Positions 17,032 to 23,661 of a stretch of 64,000 nucleotides of DNA are shown one piece after another. The notes under the pieces are model-generated. The model saw nothing but the letters and a program-made list of their open reading frames with translations. It had not been told where the DNA came from and did no database searches. Source of the stretch: an uncultured Porphyromonadaceae bacterium (GTDB lineage Bacteria; Bacteroidota; Bacteroidia; Bacteroidales; Barnesiellaceae); NCBI GenBank assembly GCA_900538555.1, contig UPYI01000005.1, forward strand, positions 62,001 to 126,000, given 5' to 3'. Made by a program: the position numbers and the translations under genes. Each line of letters begins with the position of its first letter. The stretch's first letter is position 1.

Positions 17032-19176
17032 TTACGGTTCCACCAGCGCAAAGTCGAGCTGTTTCTTTTCGAGGTTGGCGCGGGCGATCTGGATTCGTAT
17101 CGGGTCGCCCAAACGGTAGATGCGTTTTTTGCGATGTCCGATCAGACAGAAATTCTTTTCGTCGAATTCATAGTAGTCGTCTTCCAAATCGCGGATCGGT
17201 ACCAGCCCTTCGCATTTGTTTTCGTTGATCTCGACATACAGACCCCATTCGGTTACACCCGAAATGACACCGTCGTACTCTTGTCCGAGTCGTTCGCTCA
17301 TGTATTCCACCTGTTTGTATTTGATCGATGCGCGTTCGGCATTGGCGGCAAGCTGCTCCATTTCCGACGAGTGCTTGCACTCCTCTTCGAGTTTTTCCAG
17401 ATTGACGCTTTTGCCGTTCTGGAAGAGGTATTTCTCCAACAGGCGGTGTACCATCATATCGGGGTAACGTCTGATCGGCGAGGTGAAGTGGGTATAGTAG
17501 TCGAATGCCAGCCCGTAGTGACCTACGTTCTCGGTCGTATATACGGCTTTCGCCATCGAGCGCAGGGTGATGGTCTCGATCAGGTTCTCTTCCGGTTTGT
17601 TTTTTACCTGACGCAGAAGCGTGTTGATGCCTTTCGACAGTTCCGTGTTCTTGCCGGTCGTTTTCAGTTTGTAGCCGAACCGGGTGATAAATTCCGACAA
17701 CGTGTTGAGTTTGTCGGGATCGGGCTGTTCGTGTACGCGGTACACGAACGCTTTCGGTTTCCTGCCTTTTATTTTTCCGATGGTCTCGGCTACCGTGCGG
17801 TTGGCGAGCAGCATGAACTCTTCGATCAGTTTGTTCGCCTCTTTCGAAACCTTGAAGTAAACACCGAGCGGACGGCCGGTTTCGTCGATTTCGAATTTTA
17901 CCTCGTGGCGGTCGAAGTCGATGGAGCCGCCGGCAAACCGGTTTGCACGCAGTTGCTGGGCGAGGTCGTTCAGTTTCAGAATCTCTTCCTTGTAGTCGCC
18001 TTCGCCCGTTTCTATGATTGCTTGGGCATCTTCGTAGGCATACCGGCGGTTCGACCGGATGACTGTGCGGGCGATACGCGAGCGGAGTACTTCGGCTTTG
18101 TCGTTCATTTCGAAGATGCACGAGAACGCCAGTTTATCTTCATCGGGGCGCAGGGAGCAGATGAAGTTACAGAGCCGTTCGGGAAGCATCGGCACTACGC
18201 GGTCTACTAAATAGACCGAAGTGGCGCGTTTCTCCGCCTCTTTTTCGATAACCGTATTGGGCTTGACGTAATAGGTGACATCGGCGATGTGCACACCGAT
18301 TTCCCATGTGCCGTTTCCTAACCGGCGGATCGAAAGGGCATCGTCGAAATCTTTCGCGTCTTTGGGGTCGATCGTAAAGGTGGTGGCATCTCGGAAATCC
18401 TCGCGGTTGCGGATCTCTTCCTGCGGAATCTCTTCGGGTATTTTGTTCGCTGCCTTTTCTATGTTCTCGGGGTATTTGTAGGGCAACCCGTATTCAGCCA
18501 TGATGGCGTTGATCTCGGTGTTGTTTTCTCCGGCTGCTCCCAGTATATCGACTACTTCGCCGTAGGGGTTGCGTGCCCGTTCGGGCCAGTCGGTAATCCG
18601 AACGACTGCTTTATCGCCGTGTTTGCCGCCTTTGAGTTTGTCTTTGGGAATGAAGATGTCGTTTGCAAGCACCTTGTTGTCGGTCAGCAGGAATGCGAAA
18701 TGCTTCTGCACGTCGAGCGTACCGATGAATACCTGTTCGTTCTTTTCCAGAATCTCGATGACCTCGCCTTCCGTCTCCCGGTTTTTCCGCTTGGCATATA
18801 CCAGTACCAGCACCTTGTCGCCGTTCATGGCGCGGAGTGAGTTGCGTTCGGCGATGAATATCGACTCGTTGTCGTCGGTAATGGCGTGGTTCTTGCCGTT
18901 GCTGCGGCGTTCGAAACGGGCGGTAACCTGTGTTCCCCGGTTTTTCACCTTGTATTTTCCCGGTACGACCTCGATCAGGAAGTCTTGTTCGGTAAGCCCT
19001 TCGAGCAGGAGTATGACTTGCTGTTTTTGCGGCATGGTGGTGGCTTCTATGCCGTGAGCCACTTGTTTATAGTTGAAGGCACGGTTCTTGTCCTGGTTGA
19101 AGAAATTGACGATACGGGTAAGCATATCGCTTTTTTTCATCCGTTTCTTTTCGGTTGTAGATTTACTTTTTGCCAT
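17032..19176 (-). CDS. rnr: Ribonuclease R
   Basis: Processive 3'-5' exoribonuclease of the RNB (RNase II) family that degrades structured RNA. The 714-residue protein carries an N-terminal winged-helix segment, two cold-shock domains, the RNB catalytic core with the metal-binding run DPKDAKDFDDALS, and a C-terminal S1 RNA-binding domain (EYDGVISGVTEWGLYVEINE). The N-terminus is rich in lysine (MAKSKSTTEKKRMKKSD). Length is slightly shorter than E. coli RNase R because the Lys-rich tail is absent. It lies 115 nt downstream of gyrB on the same strand, with a weak hairpin between them. Confidence 0.96.
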   Translation of the reverse strand: MAKSKSTTEKKRMKKSDMLTRIVNFFNQDKNRAFNYKQVAHGIEATTMPQKQQVILLLEGLTEQDFLIEVVPGKYKVKNRGTQVTARFERRSNGKNHAITDDNESIFIAERNSLRAMNGDKVLVLVYAKRKNRETEGEVIEILEKNEQVFIGTLDVQKHFAFLLTDNKVLANDIFIPKDKLKGGKHGDKAVVRITDWPERARNPYGEVVDILGAAGENNTEINAIMAEYGLPYKYPENIEKAANKIPEEIPQEEIRNREDFRDATTFTIDPKDAKDFDDALSIRRLGNGTWEIGVHIADVTYYVKPNTVIEKEAEKRATSVYLVDRVVPMLPERLCNFICSLRPDEDKLAFSCIFEMNDKAEVLRSRIARTVIRSNRRYAYEDAQAIIETGEGDYKEEILKLNDLAQQLRANRFAGGSIDFDRHEVKFEIDETGRPLGVYFKVSKEANKLIEEFMLLANRTVAETIGKIKGRKPKAFVYRVHEQPDPDKLNTLSEFITRFGYKLKTTGKNTELSKGINTLLRQVKNKPEENLIETITLRSMAKAVYTTENVGHYGLAFDYYTHFTSPIRRYPDMMVHRLLEKYLFQNGKSVNLEKLEEECKHSSEMEQLAANAERASIKYKQVEYMSERLGQEYDGVISGVTEWGLYVEINENKCEGLVPIRDLEDDYYEFDEKNFCLIGHRKKRIYRLGDPIRIQIARANLEKKQLDFALVEP

Positions 19177-19218
19177 AATCTTTTCGTTTTAGTATTATGA
19201 AGCCGAATGTTTATGCAA

Positions 19219-19254
19219 GAGGGGCGGTGCCAGCAAAGTGTGACACAGCCCCTC
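19219..19254 (-). terminator. Possible weak terminator between gyrB and rnr
   Basis: GAGGGGC pairs with GCCCCTC around a partly paired interior. No clear T-run follows, so read-through into rnr is likely. Confidence 0.35.
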
Positions 19255-19291
19255 CTTGTTCGTATCGTTTTGCAACCTTGTTCCGCCCGGC

Positions 19292-21250
19292 TTACGCGTC
19301 GATGTTGGCGTAAGTGGCGTTGGCTTCGATGAAGTCGCGTCGAGGAGCTACATCTTCGCCCATCAGCATCGAGAAGATGCGGTCGGCTTCGGCGGCATTC
19401 TCGATGGATATTTGTTTCAGGATGCGGTTCTCCGGATCCATGGTGGTTTCCCAAAGCTGCTCGGGATTCATCTCACCCAAACCTTTGTATCGTTGGGTTT
19501 CGATATTGTTTTCGTCGCCTCCTCCGTTCACAAGGATGAACTGTTCGCGTTGTTGGTCGGTCCAGCAATATTCTTCTATCTTGCCTTTTTTGCTTTTACA
19601 TTTATACAACGGCGGTGTTGCCAGATAGATGTAGCCTTGCTCGATGAGCGGGCGCATGCGGCGGAAGAAGAACGTGAGCAACAGCGTGGCGATGTGGCTG
19701 CCATCGACATCGGCATCGGTCATGATGATGATTTTATGGTAGCGCAGCTTTTCGATGTTGGTTTCCTTGCTGTCGTCGGCTGTTCCGATCGTAACGCCGA
19801 GAGCTTTGAATATATTGCTGATTTCCTGGCTCTCGAACACTTTGTGATCCATCGCTTTTTCTACGTTCAGGATTTTACCGCGCAGAGGCAGGATAGCTTG
19901 GAATACCCGGTTCCGTCCCTGTTTTGCCGATCCGCCTGCCGAATCACCCTCGACGAGGAAAATCTCGCTGACAGCGGGGTCTTTCGATGAGCAGTCTGCC
20001 AGTTTGCCGGGAAGTCCGCCACCCGAAAGGGGCGATTTGCGTTGTATCTTTTCGCGTGCCTGACGTGCTGCGTGGCGTGCCTGTGCCGCGAGGATCACCT
20101 TCTCGACGATCATTTTCGCCTGTTTGGGGTGTTCTTCGAGGTAGTTTGTCAGGGCTTCGCTTACGGCAATGTCTACGGCTCCGATCACTTCGTTGTTTCC
20201 GAGTTTCGTTTTGGTCTGACCTTCGAACTGCGGTTCCATTACTTTCACCGAAATGACGGCAGTCAATCCTTCACGGAAGTCGTCGCCGCTGATTTCGACT
20301 TTGGCTTTCTCCAACAGTTTGCTGTCTTCGGCATATTTTTTCAACGTGCGTGAAAGGGCGCGGCGGAAACCGGTCAGGTGCGTACCTCCTTCGATCGTGT
20401 TTATGTTGTTCACGTACGAAAACACGTTCTCGTTGTAGGTGGTATTGTAGGTCATGGCTACTTCTACCGGAACGCCTTGCCGTTCGGTGGCGATATGGAT
20501 GACATCTTCGATGAGGTGTTCCTTGTTCGAGTCGATGTATTGTACGAACTCTTTCAGACCCTCTTTCGAGTAGAATGTTTCCGAATGGAATTCGCCGGCT
20601 TCGTTCTTTTCGCGTTTGTCGGTCAGAATCAGGGTAATGCCGGCATTCAGATAACCGAGGTCGCGCAGACGGTTGGCGAGGATCTTATAGTCGTACGTGG
20701 TGGTTTCGGTGAAGATCGTGGGATCGGGTTTGAACGTGATCGTCGTACCCGTCTCTTGGGTTTCTCCGATTATCTCCACGTCGTGCAACGGTTTTCCATA
20801 GGCAAATTCCTGCATGTGGATTTTTCCGTTTCTGCGGATTTCGGCACGCAGATAGTTCGAAAGCGCATTCACACACGATACACCGACACCGTGCAAACCG
20901 CCGGATACTTTGTACGACCCTTTGTCAAATTTACCGCCGGCATGCAATACGGTGAGAACAACCTCCAATGCCGACTTGTGTTCTTTTTCGTGCATATCGA
21001 CCGGAATACCGCGACCGTTATCCACTACCGTAATCGAGTTGTCTTCGTTGATGTATACTTCGATGTGCGTAGCGTATCCGGCTAAGGCTTCGTCGATCGA
21101 GTTGTCCACTACTTCATACACCAGATGGTGGAGTCCTTTCACACCGATGTCTCCGATGTACATGGCAGGTCGTTTACGAACGGCCTCCAATCCTTCGAGC
21201 ACCTGAATGCTATCGGCGGAATAACTTTTGTTTTCTGTTTCTTCTGACAT
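19292..21250 (-). CDS. gyrB: DNA gyrase subunit B
   Basis: ATPase subunit of gyrase, which introduces negative supercoils. The 652-residue protein shows GHKL motifs (YEVVDNSIDEALAGY, NGRGIPVD, GGLHGVGVSCVNALS), the TOPRIM motif LVEGDSAGGSAKQGRNR, the MTDADVDGSHIATLL metal motif, and the C-terminal GyrB domain with QRYKGLGEMNPEQLWETT. The start at 21250 (MSEETENKSYSADSIQV) is chosen over an in-frame start 111 nt upstream, because the added residues have no family character and would overlap the promoter at 21363-21370. Confidence 0.97.
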   Translation of the reverse strand: MSEETENKSYSADSIQVLEGLEAVRKRPAMYIGDIGVKGLHHLVYEVVDNSIDEALAGYATHIEVYINEDNSITVVDNGRGIPVDMHEKEHKSALEVVLTVLHAGGKFDKGSYKVSGGLHGVGVSCVNALSNYLRAEIRRNGKIHMQEFAYGKPLHDVEIIGETQETGTTITFKPDPTIFTETTTYDYKILANRLRDLGYLNAGITLILTDKREKNEAGEFHSETFYSKEGLKEFVQYIDSNKEHLIEDVIHIATERQGVPVEVAMTYNTTYNENVFSYVNNINTIEGGTHLTGFRRALSRTLKKYAEDSKLLEKAKVEISGDDFREGLTAVISVKVMEPQFEGQTKTKLGNNEVIGAVDIAVSEALTNYLEEHPKQAKMIVEKVILAAQARHAARQAREKIQRKSPLSGGGLPGKLADCSSKDPAVSEIFLVEGDSAGGSAKQGRNRVFQAILPLRGKILNVEKAMDHKVFESQEISNIFKALGVTIGTADDSKETNIEKLRYHKIIIMTDADVDGSHIATLLLTFFFRRMRPLIEQGYIYLATPPLYKCKSKKGKIEEYCWTDQQREQFILVNGGGDENNIETQRYKGLGEMNPEQLWETTMDPENRILKQISIENAAEADRIFSMLMGEDVAPRRDFIEANATYANIDA

Positions 21251-21362
21251 ATTTATCCGAATCTTTTCTGTTTTTTTATCGCCGCACCTTGTTTTCCGAA
21301 TAGGGAGTGCGGGGGGCGAAATACCTCTGTATCGTGCGATTAAGCGATATTTCTCCGACAAA

Positions 21363-21370
21363 CAAAATTA
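21363..21370 (-). promoter_or_regulatory. -7 box of gyrB promoter
   Basis: Reads TAATTTTG on the minus strand, giving a leader of about 105 nt before the gyrB start. The -33 region is weak. Confidence 0.45.
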
Positions 21371-21602
21371 CATAAAAAAGTTGGAATACGAAAAAGAACC
21401 GGCGGAAATAATTGTACGATTAACAATACTTGCGCTTTCTGCCGCAGGGCGTGAACCGACCGGTTTCCGTTTCTGCCGGCACATTGTCCGAGGGGTATCG
21501 TTTGCCGGATTTTACGGCGCCGTGTTGTCTTTGGCGGGCGGTTTTGGAAGGTGCGCCGCGGCGTGCCTGTCCGGTTGTTTCGGGGGTGGTGTTTTGCAGA
21601 CA

Positions 21603-21641
21603 TTCAAAAAGAAAAGTACCGAACCGAAGTCCAGTACTTTC
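21603..21641 (-). terminator. Terminator after tRNA-Glu
   Basis: GAAAGTACTGG / CGGTACTTTT hairpin on the minus strand followed by CTTTTTG, directly after the tRNA 3' end. Confidence 0.65.
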
Positions 21642-21642
21642 G

Positions 21643-21714
21643 TAGCCCATAGGAGAATCGAACTCCTCTTTCAAGAATGAAAATCTTGCGTCCTAGCCGA
21701 TAGACGAATGGGCC
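21643..21714 (-). tRNA. tRNA-Glu (anticodon TTC), copy 1
   Basis: A 72-nt cloverleaf on the minus strand. The acceptor stem GGCCCAT pairs with ATGGGCT (first pair G-T), the anticodon arm is AGATT-TTCATTC-loop type with TTC at 34-36, and the T arm is AGGAG-TTCGATT-CTCCT. CCA is not encoded. It is identical to the copy at 22041-22112; the two flank rpsT and probably share one transcript from the promoter at 22169-22199. Confidence 0.95.
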
Positions 21715-21758
21715 ATCGTAAAGCGGCAGGAGACAATCCTGTCCGCATAATATCTCGA

Positions 21759-22010
21759 TTACAGTTTATTAACGTGTAATGCCAATTTCGATTTCAAGTT
21801 GTTAGCCTTGTTTTTGTGGATGATGTTTTTCTTAGCCAATTTGTCGAGCATTGAACTAACTTTGATATACAAGGCAGCAGCGTCTTCCTTCACAGTAGTG
21901 GCGCGCAATTTACGAACAGCGTTACGAGCTGTTTTTGCATAAAAACGATTGTGGAGGTTTCTAACCTTCGTTTCTCTAATGCGTTTTACAGATGATTTGT
22001 GGTTTGCCAT
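21759..22010 (-). CDS. rpsT: 30S ribosomal protein S20
   Basis: An 83-residue basic protein that binds 16S rRNA early in 30S assembly. It begins MANHKSSVKRIRETKVRNLH, the canonical S20 start, and is almost all helical with many Lys and Arg residues; the end NNLKSKLALHVNKL matches the Bacteroidota form. It lies between two identical tRNA-Glu genes, 44 nt from one and 30 nt from the other, all on the minus strand. No promoter of its own is visible in those gaps, so it probably depends on processing of a tRNA-mRNA-tRNA transcript. Confidence 0.97.
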   Translation of the reverse strand: MANHKSSVKRIRETKVRNLHNRFYAKTARNAVRKLRATTVKEDAAALYIKVSSMLDKLAKKNIIHKNKANNLKSKLALHVNKL

Positions 22011-22040
22011 TGCAATAAGTTTCCTTTAAATTTATACTTG

Positions 22041-22112
22041 TAGCCCATAGGAGAATCGAACTCCTCTTTCAAGAATGAAAATCTTGCGTCCTAGCCGATA
22101 GACGAATGGGCC
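22041..22112 (-). tRNA. tRNA-Glu (anticodon TTC), copy 2
   Basis: Identical over its full length to the copy at 21643-21714, including one base before and one or two bases after. It is the promoter-proximal gene of the tRNA-rpsT-tRNA unit. Confidence 0.95.
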
Positions 22113-22455
22113 ATTGCCGGAATGCTTTACTAAGATTTTAGATAAAGAGCTGTCCCGAAATGCGACTGCAAATATAGAGCTGTTTTTTGAAATGGCAAAA
22201 TATTTTGTTTAAAAATATTGACCATTTTGTCCATTTTTTATTTTGTTTGATTTTTAAATATTGATATACAGTGTGTTGCGCGGTTTCATTTCGTGCGGGC
22301 TTTCGGATAAAATTTATACCTTGTCGGGTGGTTCCGTCGGTGTCCGGTGTCGGATAGGAAGAATAATACATTCGATTCGTTGGTGTTGTATGCGGCTTGT
22401 ATTACCTTTACGGCAATAAAGCGGATGGTTTCCGACCGAAAGAAAATAAAGCCCT
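22113..22455. other. Divergent intergenic region between tRNA-Glu and recO
   Basis: A 343-nt AT-rich gap. It holds the tRNA/rpsT promoter at 22169-22199 (minus) and a near-consensus recO -7 box TACCTTTA at 22403-22410 (plus). I see no gene in it. Confidence 0.6.
22169..22199 (-). promoter_or_regulatory. Promoter of tRNA-Glu-rpsT-tRNA-Glu unit
   Basis: Minus-strand -33 TTTG (22196-22199) and -7 TATATTTG (22169-22176), spacer 19 nt, about 57 nt upstream of the tRNA 5' end. Confidence 0.65.
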
Positions 22456-23181
22456 ATGTTTGAAAAGACTTCCGGAATCGTATTGCAGTCGATCCCGTAC
22501 AACGACAAGATGTCGATCGTGCATATCTATACCGAGCGGTATGGCTGTGTGTCGTATGCTTTGCCGGTGGGCACGGGGCGGCAAGCCCGGCAGATGCGGG
22601 TGTTGCTTCAACCGCTTTCTATTTTGTCGCTGGATGTGGAGAACCGTCCGGGGCGGGATATACAGAAGATCAAGGAGGCTCGTGTGCTGGTGCCTACGCA
22701 ACGGATCTATCTGGATCCGGTGAAGAACGTGGTTGCCTTGTTTCTTGCCGAAGTGTTGTCGGAGGTGATTCGCGAGCCCGATCCCAACCCGGCGTTGTTT
22801 GCCTATCTGTTGCAATCGATCGAACTGCTGGATATGATGGAGGAGGGTAAAGCCAATTTCCATATCTGTTTCTTGTTGCAGCTGTCGGGTTATTTGGGCT
22901 TCTTCCCGAATACGGAGAGTTACGAACGGGGCTACTGCTTCGATATGCTGGGCGGTGTTTTCACCGGTCGGCATCCGGCGCATCCGTATGTGTTGGAGGG
23001 CGACGATGCTCTGTTTTTCATGCAGTTGATGCGGATGGACTTTTCGAATCTCCACTTGTTCCGTTTCAACCGGACGGAGCGGATGCAGGTTTTGGAACGT
23101 ATTCTGCTCTATTTCCGGCTGCATCATCCGGGTGTGTCGGAGTTGCGTTCGTTAGATGTCCTGAAAGCAATCTTCGATTGA
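22456..23181 (+). CDS. recO: DNA repair protein RecO
   Basis: Recombination mediator that helps load RecA onto SSB-coated gaps with RecR. The 241-residue protein begins MFEKTSGIVLQSIPYNDKMSIVHIY, the OB-fold N-terminal domain of RecO (family form 'T.giVL....y.e.s.iv.iyT'). The rest is helical, and the zinc-binding cysteine cluster present in many RecO proteins is absent, as is common in Bacteroidota. It appears to be a single gene with a -7 box TACCTTTA about 46 nt upstream; the tRNA-Arg gene follows. Confidence 0.9.
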   Translation: MFEKTSGIVLQSIPYNDKMSIVHIYTERYGCVSYALPVGTGRQARQMRVLLQPLSILSLDVENRPGRDIQKIKEARVLVPTQRIYLDPVKNVVALFLAEVLSEVIREPDPNPALFAYLLQSIELLDMMEEGKANFHICFLLQLSGYLGFFPNTESYERGYCFDMLGGVFTGRHPAHPYVLEGDDALFFMQLMRMDFSNLHLFRFNRTERMQVLERILLYFRLHHPGVSELRSLDVLKAIFD

Positions 23182-23294
23182 TTTCGGATAGAAGCAGGTT
23201 TTGCTGTTGCTCTTTCGGGTGCGTCGGGATGTTCGGGCGCAGAACGTTTACGGTCGGGTGCACCAGACGGGCGACGACTTCTCCCGTGTACCTC

Positions 23295-23325
23295 TTGCCG
23301 GATATGGATTTTTATTGTATTTTTG
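23295..23325 (+). promoter_or_regulatory. Promoter of tRNA-Arg
   Basis: -33 TTG (23295-23297) and -7 TATTTTTG (23318-23325) with a 20-nt spacer, 17 nt before the tRNA 5' end. Confidence 0.6.
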
Positions 23326-23341
23326 CATTCGCTTATCGGAG

Positions 23342-23413
23342 GCTCTTGTAGTTCAATGGATAGAACGAAAGTTTCCTAAACTTTAAATCCGGGTTCGATT
23401 CCCGGCGGGAGTA
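23342..23413 (+). tRNA. tRNA-Arg (anticodon CCT)
   Basis: A 72-nt cloverleaf. The acceptor GCTCTTG pairs with CGGGAGT, the anticodon arm is AAAGT-TTCCTAA-ACTTT with CCT at 34-36, and the T arm is CCGGG-TTCGATT-CCCGG. CCA is not encoded. It reads AGG codons. It has its own promoter and terminator. Confidence 0.93.
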
Positions 23414-23429
23414 CATATTATATAGCGTG

Positions 23430-23464
23430 CGTTGTGTCCGCAGTGTCGGGCGCAACGTTTTTTT
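23430..23464 (+). terminator. Terminator after tRNA-Arg
   Basis: Perfect 11-bp stem (with G-T pairs) CGTTGTGTCCG / CGGGCGCAACG, 6-nt loop, followed by a run of eight T. Confidence 0.85.
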
Positions 23465-23512
23465 TGTGGGCAGGGTTAATTGCAAAAAAAAAGTAGGTCG
23501 GGAAAGGGATAT

Positions 23513-23541
23513 GTAAAAAGCAGGTGCATCCTGCTTTTTAC
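23513..23541 (+). terminator. Second hairpin after tRNA-Arg
   Basis: GTAAAAAGCAGG pairs perfectly with CCTGCTTTTTAC around TGCAT. The A/T-rich arms make it terminator-like in both directions. Confidence 0.6.
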
Positions 23542-23598
23542 GGATATTTATTCCTGTCTGTTTTTTTGCATCTTAGATAACTTTTCCTGTCCGGAATA

Positions 23599-23638
23599 AA
23601 CGAAGGGCTGCATCGTCGTTGCGGTGCAGCCCTTCGTT
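23599..23638 (-). terminator. Terminator after secDF
   Basis: AACGAAGGGCTGCA pairs with TGCAGCCCTTCGTT, 24 nt past the secDF stop; symmetric ends suggest it works in both directions. Confidence 0.75.
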
Positions 23639-23661
23639 TTATCAGAAAGGTTATTTATTCC

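Larger units (their letters stand above)
21251..21642. other. Intergenic region upstream of gyrB
   Basis: A 392-nt gap between gyrB and tRNA-Glu, both on the minus strand. It contains the gyrB -7 box (TAATTTTG on the minus strand, 21363-21370) and the tRNA terminator (21603-21641). The GC-rich stretch 21430-21590 has no gene I can support. Confidence 0.6.

Noticed and set aside
21251..21361. Longer N-terminus for GyrB
   Set aside because: The extra 37 residues are not found in GyrB and nearly reach the promoter -7 box at 21363-21370.
21643..22112. Two tRNA-Glu copies as attachment-site repeats of an integrated element
   Set aside because: Only rpsT lies between them, and there is no integrase or foreign gene.
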